Shown here: piece after piece, positions 14,857-24,203 of the stretch
Position numbering within the stretch: position 1 is the first letter of the stretch
How the letters are laid out: every line of letters begins with the position of its first letter
NCBI GenBank assembly: GCA_049802875.1
Contig: JBARNH010000024.1
Coordinates: 1 to 64,000, forward strand
DNA length: 64,000 nt
Direction: 5' to 3'
From: Lutacidiplasma sp049802875
GTDB lineage: Archaea; Thermoplasmatota; Thermoplasmata; Lutacidiplasmatales; UBA184
Translations under genes and position numbers: made by a program
Notes under the pieces: model-generated
Told to the model about the DNA's origin: nothing
The model's input: the letters and a program-made list of their open reading frames with translations, nothing else
Database searches by the model: none

Positions 14857-16605
14857 TCACTGCTCGGCGCGAGATTCGATCCACTGCCCGACGCGAATAG
14901 TGAGCTCCCCGAGCGGAAGGGAGCCGCGTGCAAGTACGGTATCGTGGAACGCGCGCACATCGAATCGGTCGCCCAGTCGCTGCTCCGCGAGGGTTCGAAG
15001 CTCGCGGATCTTGAGCTGCCCAATCTTGTAGGCGAGCGCCTGCGCCGGCCAGACGATGTATCGGTCGACCTCGACCCGAATCGCTTGGTCGCTCATCCCG
15101 GCGTTGTCTCGGAAGAATTGAAGCGCCTGGTCCCGGGTCCAGCCGAGCGCATGCATGCCGGTGTCGACGACGAGTCGGATCGACCGCCACATGTCGAAGG
15201 TCAACTGCCCGAACTTCGAGTACGGGTCCCGGTAAAGCCCGAGCTCCTCCCCCAGGCTCTCCGCGTAGAGCCCCCACCCCTCCACGAACGCGGTGTAGCC
15301 GGTCTCTCGTCGGAACGACGGCAGGTCGTCCGGTTCCTGCGCCAGCGAGAGCTGGAGGTGGTGACCCGGGACGGCTTCGTGAGCCGTCAATGCCTCCATC
15401 TCCCATCGGGGGCGCACCCCCACTTTGTACGTGTTAGCGTAGAAGTACCCCGGGCGCCCGGTCGCTGGCGCGCCTGGGATGTAGTAGGCACCGGGAGCGG
15501 TGGGGGCGCGATAGTCGGGCACCGGCAGAACGCCGTACGGCGATCGGGGCAATCGACCGAATACCCGGCCGAGTGCCGGGTCGATCTTCTTCGCGATGAC
15601 GCGATACCCGTCGAGCAACTCGTCCGCGGACCGGTAGAAGAACCTGGGGTCGGTGCGAACGAAATGGTTGAACTCGGCGAAGGTTCCGGTGAAGCCGATA
15701 TTCCGGATCAGCTCGTCCATCTCCGCTCGAAGGCGGCGGACCTCGCCCAACCCGATCTCGTGGATCTGTTGAGGAGTGAGGTCGGTCGTCGTTTGCCATT
15801 TGACCAGGAAGGCGTAGTGAGCCGACCCGTTCGGAAGGGCGCTTGCGGCGATCGCCTCTCGGCACTGCGGGAGATACGTCACCTCGAGGTACTGCTGCAA
15901 TTTCCGCAGCGCCGGTACGATTCGCTCGAGGTAGGCTCGGGCGGCCCGGTCCGCGAGCCGCTCGCGGTCCGCCGTCCCGATCCCCACCGGGAAGTTCTGG
16001 AACGGCTTGAGCACCGGGCTCGACGCGGGATCCGACGGCATCTGGTCGCCGATCTCCTTCGGCACTCCGACCAGCGTGATCTTCGGCGGTGTGAACCCTT
16101 GCGCTCGCCCCGCCTCAAGTAACTCCATGTTCTGGTCGACCGCCGTCGGAAACGTTTCGAGGCGGGAGAGCAGGTCTTCGTAATCGCGGACCGTGTCGAG
16201 CGGCTGGATGTCGCCGATATCCGCGGCGCTCAAGTGGACTCCCTCAAGTTGATTGAGCGGGGTTCGGGTGCTATGGGGAGAACCGAGTCGGAACGGGAAC
16301 GCGTCGTTCCCGAACTGAACTCCCTGCTCGGCGGTGACGAGGAGATCCCGGTACAGGTCGTGGGTGAGCCGCTCGGACTCGGCGAGCGAACCTCGGTCGA
16401 AGCGGTCGAGCTTCTGCAGGCTGACCGCGAGGTGATGCCGACGGCCCGCGATCCCTGCTTCAGAGTCGTCGTTCCACCGGTCATTGAGACCGGGAAAGCC
16501 GACGGCGGTCGCGACCTCGGGAGCCTCCTCGAGCCACTGTTTCCAGTCCCGGTCCAGGAAGGCGCGAAACTCGCGGGTGGCGTTCGATTCGGAGGTTGCC
16601 GGCAT
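14857..16605 (-). CDS. DUF885 family metallopeptidase-like protein
   Basis: 582 residues from the ATG at 16605; an in-frame extension upstream runs into a neighbour and looks non-coding. The zinc-site motif HEAVPGHH (in LTAHEAVPGHHLQLSLAQ) and the downstream glutamate region FVEGWGLYAESLGEELG are characteristic of DUF885, a family related to M3/M32-like peptidases and usually annotated as X-Pro dipeptidyl-like or uncharacterised. N-terminal helical part ATREFRAFLDRDWKQWL. No signal peptide, so probably cytosolic peptide turnover. A GTTATCCC element about 43 nt upstream may be the promoter. Confidence 0.9.
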   Translation of the reverse strand: MPATSESNATREFRAFLDRDWKQWLEEAPEVATAVGFPGLNDRWNDDSEAGIAGRRHHLAVSLQKLDRFDRGSLAESERLTHDLYRDLLVTAEQGVQFGNDAFPFRLGSPHSTRTPLNQLEGVHLSAADIGDIQPLDTVRDYEDLLSRLETFPTAVDQNMELLEAGRAQGFTPPKITLVGVPKEIGDQMPSDPASSPVLKPFQNFPVGIGTADRERLADRAARAYLERIVPALRKLQQYLEVTYLPQCREAIAASALPNGSAHYAFLVKWQTTTDLTPQQIHEIGLGEVRRLRAEMDELIRNIGFTGTFAEFNHFVRTDPRFFYRSADELLDGYRVIAKKIDPALGRVFGRLPRSPYGVLPVPDYRAPTAPGAYYIPGAPATGRPGYFYANTYKVGVRPRWEMEALTAHEAVPGHHLQLSLAQEPDDLPSFRRETGYTAFVEGWGLYAESLGEELGLYRDPYSKFGQLTFDMWRSIRLVVDTGMHALGWTRDQALQFFRDNAGMSDQAIRVEVDRYIVWPAQALAYKIGQLKIRELRTLAEQRLGDRFDVRAFHDTVLARGSLPLGELTIRVGQWIESRAEQ

Positions 16606-16690
16606 GGAGGAGCGGTTCCGTTCCTGCCCCCCGAGGAACACGGAGGGATAACGGCTCGCGCCGGGATATTCGCTGCCGCGCGGCGGCCGC

Positions 16691-17758
16691 TCAGCGGAGC
16701 GAACGCTGACAATACGAACAGGTCCGAGAGCGGACGAGGTTCTCTGTCCCGCAGTTGGGGCAGGGCTGCGCGGCGGTCGACGGGGCGGGCTCCGGCGCCA
16801 CCGGGGCGACCGCTTTCGCTGGGTTTTCAAAGGATGGTGCAACGGCCGCCGTCGAGGATTTTGGTTCGGAAGGGGGCGGAGCATACGCTCGGTAGGGAAC
16901 GGCTGAACTGCTTACGGAGGAGCGGGATCGGCGTCCGGGAACTGTAAACCGTTGCCGTCCGAGAACCATGAGGAGAGCCACGGCGGTCAGGAGGAGCGCA
17001 ACGCTAACCACCGCCGCGTACCACCCTACTCCCGCTCCCCAGGAGATAGTGCCTGCCGGATTGGACCCCCAGTACGTCGTGCCGGGGGAAGCTCCTCCGG
17101 AGGTGGCGGTGAACGAGCTTCCGGAAGGAAACGCACCCGGCTGAGCTCCCGGGAGCCACGCCACGGCCACGAGCAGAACGATCGCCGCCGCACCGGAGAA
17201 GAGGAGAACGCCACCCCGCGCCCAGCCGCCGACGTTCCGACCCAGGGCCGATAGACCACCGAACAGTGCGGCGAACGCCGCGAGGGCGGCGCTGACGGCG
17301 ACCAGGACCAAGATGGTCTCATAGACACCGCCCAAAGACCCGCCGAGAGCCGAGTACGGGGGCGAACCCGCGGTGAATCCCCCGCAATGATTGCCCGCGC
17401 ACGTCACGTTGTAGTTGGATCCGGGAAGGAAGTTCACCGTCACCGTTTCCCCAGTCGTGTTGGTAGAGTACGACCACCACGCGGTGCCCAACGAAATCAG
17501 CGTCAGGACGAAGGCGATGAGCAGCATGGTGCCCACGAGGAATCGGGGAGTTGGACGGAACTTGAATCGGCGAGAGCGGGGTGCCCGGCGAGGGGGAGCA
17601 GCCTCCAGTGGCGGGGATAGCGGCCCCCCTCCCACAAATCCGGGTGGCGGCGGAGGAATCGGAAGGGGAGCGCTCGCGACGGGCAGGGTTTGGCCGCAGC
17701 CGGCGCAGTAGCGAGCGTCTACGTCGTTGGCTCGACCACATCCGGTGCAGGAGATCAT
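16691..17758 (-). CDS. Four-helix membrane protein with zinc ribbons at both ends
   Basis: 355 residues. It begins with a zinc ribbon (CTGCGRANDVDARYCAGCG, residues 4-22) and ends with a second (CPNCGTENLVRSRTCSYCQ). In between are Pro-rich linkers and four transmembrane helices, arranged as one helix, an exposed Asn/Gly-rich loop with two cysteines (CAGNHCGG), two helices, a second loop, and the last helix. Both ribbons should face the cytosol. Zinc-ribbon-plus-helices proteins are common in archaea, but ribbons at both ends are unusual. Function unknown. Confidence 0.75.
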   Translation of the reverse strand: MISCTGCGRANDVDARYCAGCGQTLPVASAPLPIPPPPPGFVGGGPLSPPLEAAPPRRAPRSRRFKFRPTPRFLVGTMLLIAFVLTLISLGTAWWSYSTNTTGETVTVNFLPGSNYNVTCAGNHCGGFTAGSPPYSALGGSLGGVYETILVLVAVSAALAAFAALFGGLSALGRNVGGWARGGVLLFSGAAAIVLLVAVAWLPGAQPGAFPSGSSFTATSGGASPGTTYWGSNPAGTISWGAGVGWYAAVVSVALLLTAVALLMVLGRQRFTVPGRRSRSSVSSSAVPYRAYAPPPSEPKSSTAAVAPSFENPAKAVAPVAPEPAPSTAAQPCPNCGTENLVRSRTCSYCQRSLR

Positions 17759-17997
17759 GGGAGAACTCCCCGGGAATGGCCGGCCGGCCCGGCTCGGGGT
17801 CGAGCTTCGAAGAGTTGGCGCGGTGGCATAGGTGACGGGGGCAACCGAATCGCCTCCCGCACCCTCTATTACGGTTGGCCGACGGATTTAATCCTGAGCC
17901 CGCAGAATCCGCCGAGGATCCGACGGTCGGCCCCCGAATTCGGGCCGGGTTTATCGCTCGCGGCTCAGAGCGGACAAGTTCCGCAGCCGAGTCGCAA

Positions 17998-18246
17998 CTA
18001 TGGAGGAACCGTTGGGACGTCCGCCGAGTTGACGGACTCGACGGGGGGGTGCCTGCTCAGATACCTGCGACCCAGCACCCACCCGATCAGGGCGCCGATG
18101 ACCCCACCCACTACCGCGCCGATGACGAGTCGCTCGACCCCGTCATCCACCCCGCTTAAGCTCAGGAATCCGAACTGTTGGGCCAGGAGGACGAGCACGA
18201 CGCCGAGCACGATACCGCAGCCCAGCCCCGACGTCGTTGCGCTCAC
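17998..18246 (-). CDS. Small two-helix glycine-rich membrane protein
   Basis: 82 residues from a GTG overlapping the stop of the gene at 18243-18980 (GTGA), so the pair is translationally coupled. Helix 1 GIVLGVVLVLLAQQFGFL, helix 2 LVIGAVVGGVIGALIGWVLG with glycine-zipper spacing, then a short basic turn. No family recognised; likely works with its upstream partner. Confidence 0.65.
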   Translation of the reverse strand: MSATTSGLGCGIVLGVVLVLLAQQFGFLSLSGVDDGVERLVIGAVVGGVIGALIGWVLGRRYLSRHPPVESVNSADVPTVPP

Positions 18247-18980
18247 GAAGCCCCTCCTCCCGGCGGCGCGGCGGCACTCCCCGGATCGGTCGGTTCTTGA
18301 GCCGCGGGGGTTGGCTCGGTCACGGGAGCCTTGGGCGGGGGCACGTCCTTCTTCGGCTTCTTCGGTACAGCGCGCTTGCCCGAGGTGAGAAGCTCATAGA
18401 CCTCGTAGATCGCGATCAGGATCAGGATGATCGGCAGAGCGGCGAGAATGGAGAACGGCGCCGCGACGTTGACCCAGAACGACTGACTCCACGCCGTCGT
18501 CCCGTTGGTCGCGATAAGGCTCGCCTTGAGGAGGTAACTCCCCTCGAGGATGTACTCGAGCGCCCCGGTGTTCCAGTTCCCCATGGTCAGGTTGCCGGAC
18601 GTTCCCCCCACCGACTGAGTGATGTCGCGGGTCGCGAGTGCGAATCCAAAGTAGAAGATCTGCAGGCGTGCGTCGTTGATCGACCAGGGGGAAGCCGATC
18701 CCGGCTGGCGCCAGGAGTAGTAGATGTTCACGGCGCCGTTGAACGAGATGTGGAACGCCGAACTCGGGGAGGTCGCGGTAGTAATGTTCACGCCGTTCCA
18801 GGACGCGTTCGCGGCGAGCCCCACGGTCGTGAGCGCGGGGATCACCGCGACCGAGCGATCGCTGTTCGGCACCGCACCGGCTCCGCCAACGGTCCCGATG
18901 AAGAGGGCCAGCACAATCGAGACCAGCACGAGCGCGATCGGAACGTGCCGATCGACGAACGGGCGCTTCGGGGTCCCCAT
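18243..18980 (-). CDS. Surface protein with N-terminal anchor and C-terminal helix, unknown
   Basis: 245 residues from the ATG at 18980, which is 26 nt from a TATA-like GGTTGATTACC. Helix at residues 15-35 (PIALVLVSIVLALFIGTVG), a beta-rich exposed domain rich in Asn/Ser/Thr (about 40-170), a second transmembrane helix (ILAALPIILILIAIYEV) and a Lys/Pro-rich cytosolic tail. Coupled to the 82-residue membrane protein. I do not recognise the exposed domain; similar layouts are common in Thermoplasmatota. Confidence 0.65.
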   Translation of the reverse strand: MGTPKRPFVDRHVPIALVLVSIVLALFIGTVGGAGAVPNSDRSVAVIPALTTVGLAANASWNGVNITTATSPSSAFHISFNGAVNIYYSWRQPGSASPWSINDARLQIFYFGFALATRDITQSVGGTSGNLTMGNWNTGALEYILEGSYLLKASLIATNGTTAWSQSFWVNVAAPFSILAALPIILILIAIYEVYELLTSGKRAVPKKPKKDVPPPKAPVTEPTPAAQEPTDPGSAAAPPGGGAS

Positions 18981-19056
18981 TCGCGGACCCACTTCACTCG
19001 TGGGTAATCAACCTATGCTCTCGGAGAGGAAAGGTCGGAGGTTCCGCCGCCAGTCC

Positions 19057-22000
19057 TCACGCCGAGACACCGCCCGCACCGAACGTCGCGACGAACCGCT
19101 CCAACTCCGTCGGCGAGAGGAGCTTTGGGTTCATCGGGACCCAAACGCGTGCCGAATGCTCTCGGGCCAGGCGGTCGAACGTCGACATCCGCGCGATCAC
19201 TTTTTCGAGGCCGTGGAGGCGGACAAGATACTCGATCCCCTCAAGGAAAAAGGCGGTAACATGACCCGTGGAGACCGCATGGGCCAGGAACGCGGAGAAT
19301 CCCTCGAGGTCGCTCGGCTTCAAAGTCGGGCCTCGCCCAAAGTTAGTCAACCACCGGATTTCGACCGGCCGTGAGCCGACATAGGCGCGGACACGTTCGG
19401 GAGAGTCTCGGACGATGCACACCCCTTGGTGACCCGCGGCGGTCGCGTCGAGGAAACGCTCTAAGGTGGGGACATAGCTCGGCCCGACGACGAGCTCGAC
19501 ACCACCGGAAGGGAGTGGGGAGGAGACCGCCGGCGGAGGTTCGGCAGATTCGGCAGCGGGGAGGGAGATGACGGGCTCAGCGGCGTCGGGCGGGATCGCC
19601 TCCACCGGTAGGGGCATCGAGACCGGGGCGCTAACTTCAAGGGCGGGGGCGGGACGGAGTTCGTCCTCAGTACCTGATGTAACCGGCCCGGTAGGAGCGG
19701 GGACCTCCACGGGCGGCGGGGTTGGCAGGCTCGCATCGGGAGAGTCGTTGGCGGCGACGTCTACCGGTAGGATGGGGGCGAGGTTGGGCGGGGGGAGGGG
19801 TAGCGGCGGGTTGTCCCGTGCCGGCGCTTCGTCGGCAGGCAGGGCGGTCGGCTCTGAGCTCGGAGAAATCGGGGTCGAAGGGACGTCGTCGGGCGAGGGT
19901 GGAGTGAACGCGGTCGACGGGGTTTCGTTTGTGGCGGAAGGCTCGACGGTCGGTTCCGCCGGCTCATCGAGACTCGGCCCGTCATTGGTCGATGGCATCT
20001 CCACGGAGTCCGGGAGAGGGGGAGAGTCGACCACGGGTTCGGTCGAGTCCGAAGGCGGCGTCACTTCATCCTCGATCTCTGGAACGTCCGTGTCGAAGGG
20101 GGCGGGAGGCGCGGGCGACGTGGCGAACTCTTCGTGATGGGGTTCCACCGTTGGTTCGGGAGGCCCCACCGGTGGGTCCGTTAGCGGCGCCGACTCGGGG
20201 GGGATTTCCTGCGCTTCGCCCATCTCCTCAACCAACGGGACCTCCTCGAGTGGGGTGTCGAGCGAGTCGACCGTGGCGGAACTGGCGGATGGAATCGCTG
20301 GGGAGGAATCAGCGAGATCGGCAACCCCTGCATCCCGCTCCGTAGACTCGGGCAACGAAGTCGGTACCGGAATCGAAGTATCGAGTGGGGCGGAGTCGAC
20401 CACTTCCGTCTCCTCCCGGACCTCCGTAGAGGGGGCAGGCGCGGGGAGAGCCTCGGTAGTGGGCACCTCGGGACCCAGGGACGTTTGGTCGGCGGGGACG
20501 AGGTTCTCCGGCGCGCCCGCAACGTCGATCGGTTCCGGCGGACGGTCGTCGGTGGGGATCGAGACGACGACCGGGGGAATGATTTCGGGGGGGCGGAGGG
20601 GTGTCGCCTCCGGAATGACTGTGAGGAGAACTGGAGCCGTCTCGGGGGGGCGCACGACCTCCGCAGGAAGTGGGGGGACAGCCAATGAGCCTACGGAGGG
20701 ACCGGACCCGGGGGTATTGGAGGAGCGAGCCCCCGTGTCCCCGGATCGGCTCGGGTCCGGCTCCGAGGCTCGCCTCACGCGCGGCGGTCGAGGCGGCACA
20801 GCGCCACCGAACCTCGTGACCAGTGCGGTCGCGATCGGGGGGCCGACCCCGGGAAGCGCGGCGAGCGTGTTCCACGGCGCTTGACGGAACGCGTCGACCG
20901 TTTGGAGCCCGGTAGCCCACGCCGCGCGAACCTTTGCGGGCCCGAGGAGTGGCGCTCCGAGGATCTCGTCCAGCTCTTCGCCGAGAAGTCGGATCGCTCC
21001 TTCGCGCGCGATCAGCTCGTCATCGGCATAGTTCGTGACGGTCGGTGCGAGGTCGCCGGGGGCGTAGGACGGCCGAACTCGGTCTCCGCGGGCGTGCCGA
21101 GGTCGGGTTTTGGCCGGTCGAGACGGCGGGATCCCGCCCGCGATGTGGAACGACCAGGCCCCCCCGGACTTGGTGCGGCCGAACCCGAGGTTGTGCGGAG
21201 GCATCTCTCGGTTGGAGGGAACGACTCGGAACTCACGGACCCCTAGGTAGCGAGTGATCGCATCGGAGACTCCCGAGAGCTCCGCGGCCAATGCGGGGGG
21301 CGCGGCCACGACCACGACGGGTGGGATCTCCGGGTAATCCGACCGGATTCGGTGTGCGACCCGCGCGACGAGGCGGAATCCGTCGGAGGAGAGGGGAGGG
21401 GGTGGGGCGGCGGGCAGCGTCCGACCCACGGGTAGCTCCGCGTACAGCTCCCCTCCCGACCAACCGACCGGAACGACGCGTTCCGGGAGAGTCTCCACCC
21501 AATCGATCATTGACGGGAGGATCAACGTCGGCTGACCGTTCACGATCATCGAGAACTCTCGCCCCGAAGCCGGGTCGGCCCACTTGCGCTCGGGCATCCG
21601 ACGCAAAAGATGGATGATCTGGGCCGCGCGATTGGAGTACACTCGCTGGATCTCGGCTTCCCGAGGGCGCAACTGACGGCGTCGACCGGTCCACGGGGCG
21701 ACGGGAGAGCCGACCTCGATCTTTTGGACGCGAGCGAGTCGTTCTACGGTCGACGCTTCGGCCCGGTAGGCGTTCGCGACCTGGTCGGAATCGACGACCA
21801 GTACGGTCGAGGGAAGGACGACATTCGCCGGAACCCCCGCGCCCCGACGGAACCTGTCCAACGCCCGGATCACCGAAACCCATCGGTCCCACGCGCTGAC
21901 TCGAGTGTCGTCCAACAACACCCGGTCGACCTCGACCCCGGTCTCTTCGAACAGACTACCGCGGCTCCGTCGGAGCGCTCGATGGACGAGTTCGGCCGTG

Positions 22001-24060
22001 TGGGGTGCCATGGGACCCAGGAGCAACGCGGTGCCGAACAGAGTGTGGACCAGCGTGTGGAACGCCGCGCGTTTGGACGGCGGGCTCCCCTCGAGCGCGA
22101 GCCGGGGCGTCACCCACTCTCGGTACGTGGCGAGGTCGTTCTCCAAGAATTGGTATAATCGCCGGTGAACCCGCGCCGGCGTCGAGCGCTCGAAATCGAT
22201 GGCGGCTTGAAGCCGCAGCCGCTCGAAGCGAGCCAGGAACGCCCGGTCCTCCGGTTCGAGTTCTCCGATCGCCCCCGTGACCGGTTGAACGTACTCCGAA
22301 AGCGCCCGAGTGTCGAGCCGGGAGAGGATGTCGCCGGCTATCTTCCAGAAGGCCGAAAGGCGACGATGCTCCTGGGCGCACCGTTCCGTGAAGGTTCCGG
22401 TAGCACTCTCCGAGGCCTGGGCACGGACGAGGGCCGAGCGGACCGCGTCGGCCCCGTGACTACCGATCAGCGCCAGGACCTCGCTCTCGGGAACGGTCGG
22501 GAGGACCGTGAGCCGGACTTCCCCGACGGTGCCCCCGACGCCGCTCATAGCGGCGATGTGGTGGACCACCGCGGGCACGCGTCGGCGTTCGTTCACGTAG
22601 ATTCGGGTGGTGTCGCCCGAAGGAAACGGGTCGGCGGCAGCCCACGACGATGCGGCGGCGTCAAAGGCAGACAGCAAGCGACGGCTGATCCGCCGTCGTC
22701 GACCGCCGCAAACGCAGCGTTCCGCCTCCTTCTCTACCGCCTCGAGTCGATCGCACGAGGTGCATTCGAGGAGGGAGATCGCGAGGGGGTCGTCACTGCG
22801 CTGCGGTTCGCTCACGGGCCAGGGTACAGCCTCAAGCTGCTCGATGGGCCTCGCTTGCGGGAGGAGCGAGTGGTAGACCGCGACCTTCTCCACCGGCAAG
22901 CGGGATGGCTCGAGGCACCACGCTCGCCCGGGCGCCCAGATGAGCGCGGTTCCGCATCGGACACAGTGGGGAACGCCCCGCCGCACCCGCAGGCGGGCGA
23001 AGATCGCCCCTCCTTCGTCCAGGTCTCGCTCGACAAACTCGCTGCCACTGTCGAGCTCGAGGCCGGCGTACTTGTGTACGAACAGGACATCGAGGCGACC
23101 CATCGGCGTGACGAGTGGCCAGCCGGGAACATTCAGCCGATCGGCGATCTGGGTATCAGTGCCCCCGTGCCCGGGGACGAGCGGAACCACTCCCGTTCCG
23201 CTGTCACTGACGTCGGCAATCGAGAGGATCGTGCCGGCCGGTGGCGCGAGATCGCCTCCCATCGGGAACTCGTGACGGAGCGGATGGAGGTACGCCCGAC
23301 CCTCCCAATGCCGGCCGGGATGTTCCTCGACGACCTCGATGTCGGCGCCCGGCAACCAGCCGCGCAACCGGTCCAGGGAGGATTTCGAAGTGAAGACCAG
23401 CTCTTCGGTCCCCCGCCGTCGATATTTCGCGACGACGTACGGCAGGTCCGGATGAACCATGAGCGCGCTCGTGCCGAGCAACCGCCAGGGGGCGTCGGTC
23501 CAGACCAGGGCCGAGACCGTACGGTCTCCCTCGGGGAACGGGAAACGAACGAGCAACGTATCCCCGTCCTCCTCTTGATAGACGAGCCGTTCGGGGGACC
23601 GGGCGGTCGCGCAGGCCGGACAGATCCGGATCGACAGGTCGCGGACCGCAATCGCGCCCATATGGGCCAACCGTCCGACGAGGCGCTCGACTTCGGGCCG
23701 TCGGGACGCGCTGTCCCAGCCCTGTCCGTCGGAGCCACCCACCCACACCCCGAGGGAGGTCAGCAACGGAGCGAGATAGGGCGTGGGGATCGGCGGACCT
23801 CCGTCCTCCTTTCGGAGGATCCCCTTCGCTCGGCGACCCGCCAGGATCAGCGCCCGGGCGTCGACATCGGCCGCGACGGCCCGTTGGAGCGCGAGCATTC
23901 CCGCTTCCTGGGCGGCGAAGGATCCGAGGAACTGCTGGACGACGGGCCCTTCCGACGCGCCGACGGGTCCTCGTACCGGCGGAAGGCGCCGAGCTGCCCA
24001 GATCGACCGAGCCTCTGACTCAATTGCGCCCGGGTCCGTTGTCTCGGAAGATGTCGCCAT
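19057..24060 (-). CDS. Degenerate isoleucyl-tRNA synthetase / HhH / DUF835 fusion protein
   Basis: 1667 residues. Residues 1-1000 follow the full domain order of an archaeal IleRS: IWAARRL start, a SEGPV segment where the HIGH motif should follow (here no HIGH), zinc site CPAC (147-150), editing-domain strands WTDAPWRLLGTSALMVHPD (about 187-205) and GTGVVPLVPGHGGTD (288-302), second CVRC (366-369), AFDAAASSWA (465-474), GADAVRSAL (536-544) with KMSKS lost, then the anticodon-binding and C-terminal domains. About residues 1030-1085 form a helix-hairpin-helix (LAALPGVGPPIATAL). About 1090-1520 is a Pro/Glu/Ser/Thr-rich linker. 1525-1667 is a DUF835 domain (FFLEGIEYLVRLHG). Aminoacylation looks impossible. 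An editing, tRNA-sensing or scaffold role is inference. Divergent from aIF5A. Confidence 0.85.
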   Translation of the reverse strand: MATSSETTDPGAIESEARSIWAARRLPPVRGPVGASEGPVVQQFLGSFAAQEAGMLALQRAVAADVDARALILAGRRAKGILRKEDGGPPIPTPYLAPLLTSLGVWVGGSDGQGWDSASRRPEVERLVGRLAHMGAIAVRDLSIRICPACATARSPERLVYQEEDGDTLLVRFPFPEGDRTVSALVWTDAPWRLLGTSALMVHPDLPYVVAKYRRRGTEELVFTSKSSLDRLRGWLPGADIEVVEEHPGRHWEGRAYLHPLRHEFPMGGDLAPPAGTILSIADVSDSGTGVVPLVPGHGGTDTQIADRLNVPGWPLVTPMGRLDVLFVHKYAGLELDSGSEFVERDLDEGGAIFARLRVRRGVPHCVRCGTALIWAPGRAWCLEPSRLPVEKVAVYHSLLPQARPIEQLEAVPWPVSEPQRSDDPLAISLLECTSCDRLEAVEKEAERCVCGGRRRRISRRLLSAFDAAASSWAAADPFPSGDTTRIYVNERRRVPAVVHHIAAMSGVGGTVGEVRLTVLPTVPESEVLALIGSHGADAVRSALVRAQASESATGTFTERCAQEHRRLSAFWKIAGDILSRLDTRALSEYVQPVTGAIGELEPEDRAFLARFERLRLQAAIDFERSTPARVHRRLYQFLENDLATYREWVTPRLALEGSPPSKRAAFHTLVHTLFGTALLLGPMAPHTAELVHRALRRSRGSLFEETGVEVDRVLLDDTRVSAWDRWVSVIRALDRFRRGAGVPANVVLPSTVLVVDSDQVANAYRAEASTVERLARVQKIEVGSPVAPWTGRRRQLRPREAEIQRVYSNRAAQIIHLLRRMPERKWADPASGREFSMIVNGQPTLILPSMIDWVETLPERVVPVGWSGGELYAELPVGRTLPAAPPPPLSSDGFRLVARVAHRIRSDYPEIPPVVVVAAPPALAAELSGVSDAITRYLGVREFRVVPSNREMPPHNLGFGRTKSGGAWSFHIAGGIPPSRPAKTRPRHARGDRVRPSYAPGDLAPTVTNYADDELIAREGAIRLLGEELDEILGAPLLGPAKVRAAWATGLQTVDAFRQAPWNTLAALPGVGPPIATALVTRFGGAVPPRPPRVRRASEPDPSRSGDTGARSSNTPGSGPSVGSLAVPPLPAEVVRPPETAPVLLTVIPEATPLRPPEIIPPVVVSIPTDDRPPEPIDVAGAPENLVPADQTSLGPEVPTTEALPAPAPSTEVREETEVVDSAPLDTSIPVPTSLPESTERDAGVADLADSSPAIPSASSATVDSLDTPLEEVPLVEEMGEAQEIPPESAPLTDPPVGPPEPTVEPHHEEFATSPAPPAPFDTDVPEIEDEVTPPSDSTEPVVDSPPLPDSVEMPSTNDGPSLDEPAEPTVEPSATNETPSTAFTPPSPDDVPSTPISPSSEPTALPADEAPARDNPPLPLPPPNLAPILPVDVAANDSPDASLPTPPPVEVPAPTGPVTSGTEDELRPAPALEVSAPVSMPLPVEAIPPDAAEPVISLPAAESAEPPPAVSSPLPSGGVELVVGPSYVPTLERFLDATAAGHQGVCIVRDSPERVRAYVGSRPVEIRWLTNFGRGPTLKPSDLEGFSAFLAHAVSTGHVTAFFLEGIEYLVRLHGLEKVIARMSTFDRLAREHSARVWVPMNPKLLSPTELERFVATFGAGGVSA

Positions 24061-24203
24061 CAGGGGGAGTACCGCGGTTTGGCGAACGTGTTAAGCCGGA
24101 GCGAAGGAATAAACCCTCGGCCCGAGACGGAGCCCGCCTCGGTCTTCCGGTTTAGCAAAGGGTTATGCCACCCCGAACCTCCCCGACCGGCCGAGGAGTC
24201 TCG

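Noticed and set aside
14452..16122. 556-codon plus-strand open frame
   Set aside because: Antisense to the DUF885 gene and its neighbour; no family character.
22165..24018. 617-codon plus-strand open frame
   Set aside because: Lies wholly opposite the IleRS-like coding frame; Arg/Gly/Pro-rich with no domain, a by-product of high GC.
19057..24060. Calling this gene the working isoleucyl-tRNA synthetase
   Set aside because: Both class I signature motifs, HIGH and KMSKS, are missing although the surrounding segments align.
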